Shown: in pieces, positions 1-7,550 of the stretch
Position numbering within the stretch: position 1 is the first letter of the stretch
How the letters are laid out: each line of letters opens with the position of its first letter
NCBI GenBank assembly: GCA_021813225.1
Contig: JAKALH010000041.1
Coordinates: 1-12,060 of the forward strand
Length of the DNA stretch: 12,060 bases
Direction: 5' to 3'
From: Chloroflexota bacterium
GTDB lineage: Bacteria > Chloroflexota > Anaerolineae > J036 > Brachytrichaceae
Position numbers and translations under genes: made by a program
Notes under the pieces: generated by a model
The model's input: only the letters and a program-made list of their open reading frames with translations
Database searches by the model: none
Told to the model about the DNA's origin: nothing

Positions 1-62
1 CGATCGTTGGGGCAGCAGCGATTCCCGCAGCGCTCATGGCTGAAGCCGGCTATCCTGTCTAG
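1..62 (+). CDS. Possible 3' end of an upstream gene (partial)
   Basis: One plus-strand frame reads open from position 3 to a TAG at 60-62. It gives 19 small, mostly hydrophobic residues ending in EAGYPV, which looks like a natural protein C-terminus. The other two plus frames give less protein-like peptides before stopping. A strong hairpin follows 28 bp after the stop, which fits the end of a transcription unit. The stretch is far too short to assign a family, and it could be chance. Confidence 0.3.
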   Translation, partial: IVGAAAIPAALMAEAGYPV

Positions 63-89
63 GTCAGTCGCCGCAAGTTTTTGACGCAT

Positions 90-117
90 TTGCCCAGCGA
101 CTCCAAGTCGCGGGCAA
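90..117 (+). terminator. Strong 12-bp hairpin, probable transcript end of the upstream gene
   Basis: TTGCCC (90-95) pairs with GGGCAA (112-117) and GCGACT (97-102) pairs with AGTCGC (106-111). Only one A (96) is bulged, and the loop is three bases (CCA). A 12-bp stem of this strength is rarely accidental in intergenic DNA. No T-run follows on either strand, so it is not a textbook intrinsic terminator. It may be a U-tract-less terminator, an mRNA-stabilising end or a protein-binding site. Confidence 0.4.
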
Positions 118-164
118 CCGATGCCAAGCCCGCTCAAGCAGGCTGGATTCGCACTACGTTGCGC

Positions 165-178
165 GCGGTTTCAACCGC
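165..178. promoter_or_regulatory. Palindrome upstream of the GH127 gene, operator candidate
   Basis: GCGGTT (165-170) and AACCGC (173-178) form perfect 6-bp arms around a two-base TC centre. It lies about 125 bp before the GH127 start codon and 10 bp before a second palindrome. The size and symmetry suit a dimeric helix-turn-helix regulator such as a LacI- or GntR-type repressor. No regulator gene is in the window, so the partner is unknown. Confidence 0.35.
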
Positions 179-187
179 TGCGAAAGG

Positions 188-205
188 TGCCAGGAATTTC
201 TGGCA
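188..205. promoter_or_regulatory. 18-bp near-perfect palindrome, operator candidate for the GH127 unit
   Basis: TGCCAGGAATTTCTGGCA is symmetric in 16 of 18 positions; only the G194/T199 pair breaks it. It lies 96 bp upstream of the GH127 start codon, in the only sizeable non-coding gap on this strand. The symmetry suits a dimeric transcription factor. The AATT centre and 6-bp arms make it less likely to be an RNA terminator, and no T-run follows. Confidence 0.4.
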
Positions 206-289
206 GCTAATTTAGAACTATTGAAGAACCGGGCTGCCGTCTGGCGGTAACCCCAAACATCGTTTTAGCCAGCTTGTAAGAGCATATTC

Positions 290-296
290 AGGAGGG
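290..296 (+). promoter_or_regulatory. Ribosome binding site of the GH127 gene
   Basis: AGGAGGG lies four bases before the ATG at 301 and is an almost complete match to the anti-Shine-Dalgarno sequence. It fixes the start codon of the GH127 gene. Confidence 0.8.
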
Positions 297-300
297 ACCT

Positions 301-2196
301 ATGCAAGCGAAATTGAAGGCTGTGCCATTCACCCGTGTCACGATCAAAGACGAATTCTGGGCACCGCGCATTGAAACGAACCGGAAGGTCACAATCCCGA
401 CCGAGTACAAAATGGTTGAGGAGACCGGACGCATCGCTTCGTTCGATCTCAAATGGCGGGCCGGCGACCCCAATCCACCGCATATTTTCTGGGATTCCGA
501 CGTCGCCAAGTGGATTGAAGCGGCCAGCTACAGCCTGGCGTCATACCCGGATGCGGCACTGGACAGCCTGCTGGACACCGTCATTGCCCGTATCGCGAAG
601 GCTCAGCAACCGGACGGCTATCTGAACACCCATTACCAGCAGGTAGAGCCGGATAAGCGCTGGACGAACCTGCGCGATAACCACGAGTTGTATTGTGCCG
701 GTCACCTGATTGAAGCAGCGGTAGCTCACTTCAGCGCTACCGGCAAGCGCAGCCTGCTTGATGCGGTCTGCCGGTATGCCGATCATATCGCCAGCGTGTT
801 TGGCGCAGAACGCGGCAAGAAACGCGGATACCCCGGCCACGAGGAAGTCGAACTGGCGCTTGTCAAGCTGTACCACGCGACAAATGAGGCGCGATATCTG
901 AACCTTGCCAGGTACTTTATCGATGAACGCGGGCAGCAACCCTATTACTACGATATCGAAGCGCGCGAGCGCGGCGACGACCCAGCCTCGTTCTGGGCGC
1001 GTACGTACGCCTATATGCAGGCACTCGTGCCCGTGCGCGAACAGCAGGAAGTCACGGGCCATGCCGTGCGCGCGATGTACCTTTATAGCGCCATGGCCGA
1101 CATCGCCAATGAAACAGGCGACCGGGAATTGCTGTCGGCCTGTGAGCGGTTGTGGAATGACCTGTGTACAAGGCGCATGTATCTGACAGGCGGTATCGGC
1201 CCATCGGCGTCAAACGAAGGTTTTACGACACCATACGACCTGCCCGATGAAACGGCATACGCCGAAACCTGCGCCGCCGTCGGTCTGGTGTTCTGGAATC
1301 ACCGCATGCTGCAGTTCGAAGGTAGCGGGAAGTACGCTGATGTCATGGAACGTGCCTTGTACAACGGCACAATCAGCGGTGTATCAGTCGACGGGCGTAC
1401 GTTCTTCTATGAGAATCCACTTGCCAGCAGCGGAAAACACCATCGTCGCGCCTGGTTCGACTGTGCCTGTTGCCCGCCTAATATTGCCCGGATGCTTGCC
1501 AGCCTGGGCGGTTATGCCTACTCGGAAGGCGACCATGATGCATGGGTTCACCTGTATGCACAAGGCGTCGGTAAACTCCAACTGGCTGACACAGAGGTGA
1601 GTATCGAACAGACGACACGCTACCCCTGGGATGGCACCGTGAAACTGCAGGTAAGCGCTGAGCGCAGCTCAGTATTCGCGTTGCATTTACGCATTCCCGG
1701 CTGGTGCCAGCGGTACACCGTAAGTGTCAATGGTGAGCACAACCCTGCATGGGAGACCGTGCAGGATGGGTATGTAGCGATCAAGAGACAATGGGTTACC
1801 GGCGATGCAGTCGAGCTGCATCTGCATATGCCTGTTCAATATGTCGTCGCACACCCGAAAGTTCAACAGATGCAGGGACGAGTCGCCATTCAACGCGGCC
1901 CCGTCGTTTACTGCGCTGAGTCGGTCGATAACCAGCCCGTAGCCCTGGGTAGTATTCTGATCAAAACATCAGTCGCCGCTGATGCGGCTTTTTCTGCGAC
2001 ATTCCGCCCCGGTCTGCTGGGAGGTGTAACGGTGCTGCAGGGTGCGGCGTCAGTGGACAGCTCTACAACGTGGGATAAGGCGCTATATCAGTTCCTGCCT
2101 CAATCTCGAAAGCAAGTCGGACTCACATTGATTCCATACTATGCATGGGACAACCGTGAACCGGGTGAAATGCGGGTCTGGTTTCGCACAGAATAA
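301..2196 (+). CDS. GH127 family glycosidase (beta-L-arabinofuranosidase type, DUF1680)
   Basis: A retaining exo-glycosidase of the GH127 family, whose characterised members release beta-L-arabinofuranose through a zinc-bound cysteine nucleophile. One member acts on aceric acid in rhamnogalacturonan II. The 631-residue length is usual. An N-terminal (alpha/alpha)6 barrel (about 10-420) carries the signature GGIG (297-300) and YDLPDETAYAETCAA (312-326). Glu322 and Cys324 match the HypBA1 metal ligands Glu338 and Cys340. DCACCPPN (387-394) supplies Cys390 and Cys391, matching nucleophile Cys417 and ligand Cys418. The C-terminal part (about 430-631) is beta-rich. No signal peptide is visible, so it should act in the cytoplasm on imported oligosaccharides or glycosides. 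A strong RBS supports the start. The transporter gene follows 88 bp downstream. The family call is firm; the exact sugar removed is not known. Confidence 0.92.
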   Translation: MQAKLKAVPFTRVTIKDEFWAPRIETNRKVTIPTEYKMVEETGRIASFDLKWRAGDPNPPHIFWDSDVAKWIEAASYSLASYPDAALDSLLDTVIARIAKAQQPDGYLNTHYQQVEPDKRWTNLRDNHELYCAGHLIEAAVAHFSATGKRSLLDAVCRYADHIASVFGAERGKKRGYPGHEEVELALVKLYHATNEARYLNLARYFIDERGQQPYYYDIEARERGDDPASFWARTYAYMQALVPVREQQEVTGHAVRAMYLYSAMADIANETGDRELLSACERLWNDLCTRRMYLTGGIGPSASNEGFTTPYDLPDETAYAETCAAVGLVFWNHRMLQFEGSGKYADVMERALYNGTISGVSVDGRTFFYENPLASSGKHHRRAWFDCACCPPNIARMLASLGGYAYSEGDHDAWVHLYAQGVGKLQLADTEVSIEQTTRYPWDGTVKLQVSAERSSVFALHLRIPGWCQRYTVSVNGEHNPAWETVQDGYVAIKRQWVTGDAVELHLHMPVQYVVAHPKVQQMQGRVAIQRGPVVYCAESVDNQPVALGSILIKTSVAADAAFSATFRPGLLGGVTVLQGAASVDSSTTWDKALYQFLPQSRKQVGLTLIPYYAWDNREPGEMRVWFRTE

Positions 2197-2234
2197 GTTA
2201 CCAGGCGACAGCTTTCGACAGGGAAATAATTCGG

Positions 2235-2264
2235 TTCCGATGTAAACGCCCTATTGCATCGGAA
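2235..2264 (+). repeat. Inverted repeat between the glycosidase and transporter genes
   Basis: TTCCGATG (2235-2242) and CATCGGAA (2257-2264) are perfect 8-bp complements around a 14-base loop. One mismatch and a further G-C pair extend the stem to ten positions. The 3' arm ends six bases before the AGGA of the transporter's ribosome binding site. No T-run follows, so partial termination, mRNA processing or translational control are all possible roles. Confidence 0.45.
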
Positions 2265-2284
2265 ACATTAAGGAAACGAGTGTA

Positions 2285-3997
2285 ATGGCTGAATCAATGG
2301 AACAAGGGCTGGCCCTCCCGCGCGGTCGCGTGGATGACAACAGGGTGGGGAAGACCGAAGTTGATCGAGAGGGATCACAAGCGCCTGTGAAAGACGAAAA
2401 GTATAAATGGAAAGTCCTATTCACAGTGATGACAGGAACGGTCATGATCATCCTGGACTCGACTATAGTCAATGTCGCCTTCAGGACATTGCAGCGTGAG
2501 TTCGGCGCGGACCTGGCATCCTCACAGTGGGTACTGAGTATTTACGTTCTGTCGCTGGGCATTACGACGCCAGTTGCGGGATACCTCGGTGACCGGTTTG
2601 GCGTGAAACGCGTGTACTTGAGCGGCCTGGCCATGTTTGCATTCGGTTCGATGATGTGCGGTCTTTCGCCGACGCTGGGCGTTCTGATCGTGATGCGCGC
2701 ACTGCAGGGAATCGGTGGTGGTATCGCGCAGCCGCTGGGCCCTGCCATGTTATATCGCAACTTTCCGCCAAAAGAACAGGGCTTTGCTCTGGGCATCTTC
2801 GGCATTGCACTGGTCGTTGCGCCAGCCCTGGGTCCCATCGTCGGCGGCCTGCTTGTCGATGCCGGGCTGTGGCGATTCATCTTCTTTATCAACATCCCGG
2901 TAGGGATCACCGCCGTCATCATGGGAATGCGATTCCTGCGCGAAGGCAAAGCGTCACACCATCCGGCGCTGGATGTGCCGGGCGTGATCCTTTCGGTGAT
3001 CGGCTTCGGTTCGCTGCTGTACGCGGCTACCAATGCACAAACCTATGGCTGGACATCGCCGGTCACATTGGTCACATTGATCATCGGACTGGCAACCATT
3101 GGCATGTTCATCTATGTGGAGTTGTACGTCGCCAAAGAGCCTTTGCTCGATTTAAGACTGTTTAAAAACAAAGTGTTCACAAACGCGCAGTTCATCGGAT
3201 ATGTGTCCGTGCTGGCGCTTTTTGGCGCAGAGTTCCTGCTGCCTTTATACCTGCAGTTGCTCCGCGGCCGCACAGCGCTGGAGACCGGTGTGGTCCTGCT
3301 GGCTCTGGCAGCCACGTCTGCAATCACAACGCCTCTGGCCGGAAGATTATATGACAAGATCGGCCCACGGGCGATCATTTCGGTTGGCTATGTATTACTG
3401 GTTATTAATACCTGGCAACTGGCACAACTCAGGGTTGATACACCATTTACTGTGATCGTGGCGCTTCTGGCACTGCGAGGGTTGGCATTCGGTTTAACTG
3501 TCCAGTCAACTTTCGTAACCGCACTGGGCACGGTGCCGCTGCCGCTGCTGCCCAGAGGTTCGTCGCTGGTGAATTCGACGCGGTTCGTCGTACAGGCTAT
3601 CGCCGTCGCGCTGCTGGCGACTGTACTGGCAAGTAACCTTTCGCCAGCCGTGCAGCAATACCAGAACCAGGCGCAGCAATCTGTATCGGATACATACACC
3701 AGCATGCCATTCGGGTTATGCGAGACACCCGGCGTGGCAGCCGCTCAGAATTACCCGCCGGGCGCGCTTGATAGTATCCGGAACCTTACAACAGAACAAC
3801 AGGCCGACGCAAAGAAACAGATCATGAGCCTGGTCAACGATGGCTGCCAGCAATATATCAAAGGCTTTGAGTCCGCTTACACGCTGACATTTATCTTCGC
3901 ACTGGTGTCGCTGGGACTGAGCCTGCTGCTGCCCGGATGGCCGGGCGAGTGGAGCGGGCGCGGCTCATACAGTTCTGCACCAGCCAGCGGTCACTGA
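2285..3997 (+). CDS. DHA2-family MFS transporter (EmrB/QacA type, 14 membrane segments)
   Basis: A proton-driven membrane transporter of the drug:H+ antiporter-2 family. After a charged cytoplasmic N-terminus (about 1-42), the first helix holds the DHA2 motif LDSTIVNVAF (57-66). Motif A, GYLGDRFGVKR (99-109), sits between helices 2 and 3. The antiporter motif C, APALGPIVGG (179-188), is in helix 5. About 14 hydrophobic segments follow, the last at about 531-550. An unusually long loop of roughly 80 polar residues (about 452-530) precedes the last helix. It should face outward and holds Cys479 and Cys521, a possible disulfide. AGGA (2271-2274) precedes the ATG by ten bases. DHA2 members usually export drugs or metabolites; position behind a glycosidase gene suggests a sugar-linked cargo, but the sequence cannot show direction or substrate. 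Confidence 0.92.
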   Translation: MAESMEQGLALPRGRVDDNRVGKTEVDREGSQAPVKDEKYKWKVLFTVMTGTVMIILDSTIVNVAFRTLQREFGADLASSQWVLSIYVLSLGITTPVAGYLGDRFGVKRVYLSGLAMFAFGSMMCGLSPTLGVLIVMRALQGIGGGIAQPLGPAMLYRNFPPKEQGFALGIFGIALVVAPALGPIVGGLLVDAGLWRFIFFINIPVGITAVIMGMRFLREGKASHHPALDVPGVILSVIGFGSLLYAATNAQTYGWTSPVTLVTLIIGLATIGMFIYVELYVAKEPLLDLRLFKNKVFTNAQFIGYVSVLALFGAEFLLPLYLQLLRGRTALETGVVLLALAATSAITTPLAGRLYDKIGPRAIISVGYVLLVINTWQLAQLRVDTPFTVIVALLALRGLAFGLTVQSTFVTALGTVPLPLLPRGSSLVNSTRFVVQAIAVALLATVLASNLSPAVQQYQNQAQQSVSDTYTSMPFGLCETPGVAAAQNYPPGALDSIRNLTTEQQADAKKQIMSLVNDGCQQYIKGFESAYTLTFIFALVSLGLSLLLPGWPGEWSGRGSYSSAPASGH

Positions 3998-4002
3998 ACT
4001 CA

Positions 4003-4249
4003 TTAGCGCCAGTACCGAGCGTGCGGATACTTATAAGTTGCCGGCTCGGCGCCATGACTTGTCGCAAATATGTTGTATGGCGCCGGTGGTTCGTATGAGA
4101 ACGGCGTTTCGTCGGCAGGCACGTAGGCGGTATGTCTGCGCCGTTCGATACATGCAGTGAGCACCTGCTGCTTCAGCGGTATGTATGAAGGCACATGCGT
4201 TATAGGACTGCACGTCATCATCACTGATCACAAATCGCAAGAGTTGCAT
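4003..4249 (-). CDS. Small ORF downstream of the glycyl radical enzyme, possibly frameshifted
   Basis: Two overlapping minus-strand frames each carry half of a plausible small gene. An ATG at 4249-4247 has a strong GAGGAG (4259-4254) four bases upstream and begins MQLLRFVISDDDVQSY, but that frame becomes arginine-rich. The frame one base away is open from a GTG at 4224 to a TAA at 4005-4003. It reads like a real protein, with about 60% G/C at third codon positions by hand count and segments such as YVPADETPFSYEPPAPYN, but it has no ribosome binding site of its own. A +1 shift (or a one-base insertion) between about 4215 and 4130 would join them into about 80 residues. The gene starts 42 bp after the GRE stop and ends 5 bp from the convergent transporter stop. 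I do not recognise the product. It could also be non-coding. Confidence 0.4.
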
Positions 4250-4291
4250 ATCGCTCCTCAGCATAAGCCTGCCCCGCCGGATGTCTGGCCG

Positions 4292-6553
4292 CTACTTTTC
4301 GGTCAAGATGCGGTCAACGACCAGTTGTCGAAATTCCGGCGAGAGGCTGGCAAAGTAGGCGCTGAAACCTGTAACACGTACAACCAGGTCAGGATACTTG
4401 CTGGGGTCTTTGTGCGCTTCCAGCACCTGCTCGGCATCCATGATGTTCAGGTTAATCTGCGTACCGCCCAGATCGAAGTGCGTTTTGATCAGTTCGACGA
4501 TGTGATCGACACCGCCCTCATCTTTGGTGATTCCTGGATCCAGTTCCATCTGCATGGGAGCCGTATTGCCGTAACCGGGCTGCACTGTCGCAATTGCTAC
4601 AGCCATCGCCGTCGGTGCGCCGTCTTTGCGGTAACCGGGGTCGGGATTTGCGCCATGTGAGATCGGCTCACCGGCGTGGCGGCCATTCGGCGTGGCACCG
4701 AGGTCTTTACCCATGGGAATCGTATTCGCCCATGAGAACAAACCGGGGATCATGTTGTACCCATTGAGCGTGGGCTTCTCCTTCACCAGCCTGGTGAACA
4801 GGTCACTCAATCGAACTGCCCACTCGTCCGCCTTTGACCCGCCGCTGCCATAGCGAGGAATGCTCTTCATCATCAGTCGGGCTTTCTCGCCATCCGCCCC
4901 ATCCCAGTTCTGCTGCAGATGCCGGTAAATGTCCTGCCACGACATGCGGTGCTGCTGCTCGATGCGCTGTTCCAGAGCGGCGAAGGAATCTGCCACTGTC
5001 GCCAGCGCCGAGCCATCAACGCACAGGTTGTAGAACTCAACGCCGCCGTGGCTGGCATCCAGACCTTTTTCTACAGGACCGTAGCAGAGCAAGTCCAGGA
5101 ACAGCTCAGGGAAGACCTGGTGATAGTGCTCAAGGTGATAGTCGAGACCGCGCGCGATCGTATCCACAGCTCGGCGCAGATGTTTGCCGTAAAGTGTATA
5201 GAGTGTATCGATGCTGGGGGTAATGCCGGCGCCTGTCATCATCTCGTTCAGTGCCGCATCAAACACTTTGCCAAAGTTGATCTTCACGCAATCGTTCAGG
5301 GTGTATTCGCGGCCGGGTATAGCGGACCAGTGGCATCCGGAGTAGGCGCGCGTTCGCGCAATCTCAGCCGGGTAGCCATTCCGCATGAACCCTTCCGTCG
5401 TGCGATCGATGCCCAGAAATTTCGGTGTCGCGCACTTGTCTTCAAACATGATCTCCACGCCGCGGCGCAGCAGCTGTGGATCGACTTCATCGCCAACGCA
5501 CACCCCGATGTTCGCCGGGATCTTCAGGCGGTGCGCGGCTTCCAGCGTCAGGAACGACAGGCGGCTGGTTGTGTCATGTCCGGCTTCGTCCGGGCCGCCT
5601 AACTGGATGTAGTCGGTATTGCGCACCAGGAAACACGCCAGATGGAAGATGGCTTCTTCGTCGTCGAGGATACCGAGAGCTGTGTCGCGCTCGTAGTAGG
5701 GGTACAGCAGAACATCCAGCCGTCCCAACGCCCCGTTGCCGTTATACATACGCGCTGCCATCTGATACCAGTTCATCCACTGACAGGCTTCGCGGAATGT
5801 CTTTGGCGGTTCTGTCACCAGGCGGGCATTGATATCAGCAATCGCTTCGAGATTTTCGCGAAGCTGTGGATTGCTCTCCACGCGGCACATGGCGCGCGCC
5901 TGTTCGGCTGTGCGCCGGATCCAGTTCTGCATACCCAGAACGATATGCTCCAGGCCTTCATAGAAGTCGAGCTTTTGAACGAGCATCTCAGGGTTCTTCT
6001 CAGTTGCCTTTTGCACGTCCCGGTAATGGTGAATCTTTTCGAGCAGTCCGCCCCAGCCAAGCTGGAAACCGATGGTCAGGTCGTGGCAAAAGTGCTGAGC
6101 GGCGCCGATTCCTGAGCCAAGCCCATACTGATGCTGGTTTTCGTGCAGGAAGGAGAAGTCCAGGTCGGGGTTCCAGTGCGGCTTGCGATATGACATGAAG
6201 TTCGCCATGTAGCCGCCAGCCAGCGAACTGACCGGATCGATATAGACCGGGTGTTGCTCCAGCAGCGCGCGGTAATTCATGCCAACTGCTTTTGGCCCGA
6301 AGAACCCGCCGCTGGGGTGGTTGCTCTTTACCTGGAACCCGGCAATCAACGCATCGGTGATAGGCATACCGGATGCGCTCATCGTCTGTACAAGTTCGCG
6401 CCTGTCCGCAGGCGGCAGAATCAGGCCCCAGTCGTCATGATTCATCGCGCCAATGATGCGCTGCTTTTCCTGAGTAATACTCAGCTTCGTCGCACGCAGC
6501 GCATCGATGCGCTGGTCAAATGTCAACTCCCGCGACTCTGTAACACCGAACAT
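4292..6553 (-). CDS. Glycyl radical enzyme of unassigned substrate (PFL-like fold)
   Basis: An oxygen-sensitive enzyme that stores a radical on a C-terminal glycine and uses a cysteine thiyl radical to attack its substrate. The radical loop RVTGFSAYF (726-734) places the radical on Gly729. The active-site loop is SGCHW (405-409) with Cys407. PFL-domain landmarks are GRLDVLLYPYYERD (277-290), IPRYG (565-569), IPMGKDLGATPNGRHAGEP (612-630) and a GPTA-like GAPTA (645-649). Measured against glycerol dehydratase, where Cys433-x-Glu435 is followed by Asp447, this protein has PG(R) and Asp421 at the same spacing. Trp409 replaces the catalytic Glu. His154 may match the substrate His of that clade. 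At 753 residues it is slightly short. GGAGGG lies nine bases before the ATG. Its activase gene is 55 bp upstream. The neighbourhood suggests a sugar or sugar-acid substrate, which is inference. Confidence 0.95.
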   Translation of the reverse strand: MFGVTESRELTFDQRIDALRATKLSITQEKQRIIGAMNHDDWGLILPPADRRELVQTMSASGMPITDALIAGFQVKSNHPSGGFFGPKAVGMNYRALLEQHPVYIDPVSSLAGGYMANFMSYRKPHWNPDLDFSFLHENQHQYGLGSGIGAAQHFCHDLTIGFQLGWGGLLEKIHHYRDVQKATEKNPEMLVQKLDFYEGLEHIVLGMQNWIRRTAEQARAMCRVESNPQLRENLEAIADINARLVTEPPKTFREACQWMNWYQMAARMYNGNGALGRLDVLLYPYYERDTALGILDDEEAIFHLACFLVRNTDYIQLGGPDEAGHDTTSRLSFLTLEAAHRLKIPANIGVCVGDEVDPQLLRRGVEIMFEDKCATPKFLGIDRTTEGFMRNGYPAEIARTRAYSGCHWSAIPGREYTLNDCVKINFGKVFDAALNEMMTGAGITPSIDTLYTLYGKHLRRAVDTIARGLDYHLEHYHQVFPELFLDLLCYGPVEKGLDASHGGVEFYNLCVDGSALATVADSFAALEQRIEQQHRMSWQDIYRHLQQNWDGADGEKARLMMKSIPRYGSGGSKADEWAVRLSDLFTRLVKEKPTLNGYNMIPGLFSWANTIPMGKDLGATPNGRHAGEPISHGANPDPGYRKDGAPTAMAVAIATVQPGYGNTAPMQMELDPGITKDEGGVDHIVELIKTHFDLGGTQINLNIMDAEQVLEAHKDPSKYPDLVVRVTGFSAYFASLSPEFRQLVVDRILTEK

Positions 6554-6562
6554 GTTCTATAT

Positions 6563-6568
6563 CCCTCC
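6563..6568 (-). promoter_or_regulatory. Ribosome binding site of the glycyl radical enzyme gene
   Basis: GGAGGG on the minus strand ends nine bases before the ATG at 6553-6551. It is one of the strongest sites in the window and lies in the 55-bp gap after the activase stop, consistent with high, independent translation of the enzyme relative to its activase. Confidence 0.7.
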
Positions 6569-6608
6569 GGCGAAAATGCCGCACTCCCATGGTGAGTGAA
6601 AGCAGTGT

Positions 6609-7541
6609 CTAGCGGCTGCGCGCTTCCACGGCGCATGATAGTGCGGTTTCTGTCAATAGCCGCATGTGTTCCTTACTGGGTGGCTGCAACTCTCTGGCGC
6701 GATACTCCATATCGAGAGAACGATACTTATCGCCAGCCAGTTTATGGAATGGCAGCAACTCAAGCGAAATCGTGTGCTCTCCATCTCCTCCCGCGCAGTT
6801 ACGCACGCCAATCAGCTCGTGAACATATGAGGCGATGGCGGCTACTTCCTCCACCGTGTCATTGACCGTCGGTATGACAGGGATTCGGAAAATGATGGGC
6901 TTGTCCGTTGCAGCGAAGCGGCGGGCCGCAGCCAGAATACGCTCATTCGTCGCACCGGTTGCCCAGCGGTGCTTAGCGGGGTCCATATGTTTGATATCCA
7001 TCATGATGAGGTCGGTCACCGGCAACATTCGTTCCTCATCTTCCCATCGCACATTGCCGCATGTTTCGATGGCCGTATGGAGTCCTTCGGACTTGCAGCG
7101 CTCCAGGAGGGCGTAACTGAATGCCGGCTGCAGCACAGGCTCGCCGCCGGACAGGGTGATTCCCCCTCCGGACGCTTCATAAAATGCGCGATCCTGCAAT
7201 ACCTCGGCCATCACCTCGTCGACGGTCATGGTCTTACCGGCCAATACGCGGGCGCCGGCGTAGCATGTCTCAACGCATTCGCCGCAGGCAATACATTGCT
7301 CGCGGTCGAAGATGCGCTCTCCATTCAGCAGGTAAGTCGCTCCATGCTGACATGCACGAACACATTCATTGCAGTCTATACAGCGCTCGGGGTAGAACTG
7401 AATGACTGGTTTGGGGCGGATTCCTTCTGGATTATGGCACCAGAAACAGCGCAGTGAACAGCCCTTCAAAAAAACCGTCGTGCGGATTCCTGGCCCATCG
7501 TGAATCGAGAAACGCTGGATGTTAAAGACCACGCCTTCCAT
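6609..7541 (-). CDS. Glycyl radical enzyme activase (radical SAM, PflA family, two extra [4Fe-4S] clusters)
   Basis: It reductively cleaves S-adenosylmethionine to install the glycyl radical on its partner enzyme. The radical-SAM cluster motif is CSLRCFWC (Cys28, Cys32, Cys35), preceded by the family signature FSIHDGPGIRTT (11-22). An inserted ferredoxin-like domain has two CxxCxxCxxxC sets: Cys54/57/60/64 and Cys83/86/89/93. This insertion is typical of activases for decarboxylase, dehydratase and lyase-type GREs and absent from classical PflA. The SAM-binding GGE motif is in ITLSGGEP (128-135). The 310-residue length is normal. GGAG stands nine bases before the ATG, partly inside a predicted hairpin. 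The GRE gene follows directly downstream, so the pair is one operon. Confidence 0.95.
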   Translation of the reverse strand: MEGVVFNIQRFSIHDGPGIRTTVFLKGCSLRCFWCHNPEGIRPKPVIQFYPERCIDCNECVRACQHGATYLLNGERIFDREQCIACGECVETCYAGARVLAGKTMTVDEVMAEVLQDRAFYEASGGGITLSGGEPVLQPAFSYALLERCKSEGLHTAIETCGNVRWEDEERMLPVTDLIMMDIKHMDPAKHRWATGATNERILAAARRFAATDKPIIFRIPVIPTVNDTVEEVAAIASYVHELIGVRNCAGGDGEHTISLELLPFHKLAGDKYRSLDMEYRARELQPPSKEHMRLLTETALSCAVEARSR

Positions 7542-7550
7542 CAGCTATTA

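Noticed and set aside
541..1062. Open frame of about 170 codons on the minus strand inside the GH127 gene.
   Set aside because: The GH127 protein is continuous and motif-rich through this stretch; the reverse frame shows no family features.
4003..4264. Idea that the small ORF is a hydroxyphenylacetate decarboxylase-type iron-sulfur small subunit.
   Set aside because: Only two or three cysteines in either frame and none in the spaced CxxC pattern; the large subunit also lacks the Cys-x-Glu motif of that enzyme.
4157..4660. Plus-strand open frame crossing the 3' end of the GRE gene.
   Set aside because: It overlaps the conserved glycyl radical loop on the other strand and lacks a ribosome binding site or protein-like motifs.
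6548..6557. Palindrome GAACATGTTC across the GRE start codon.
   Set aside because: Ten bases, partly coding, between co-transcribed genes; likely chance.
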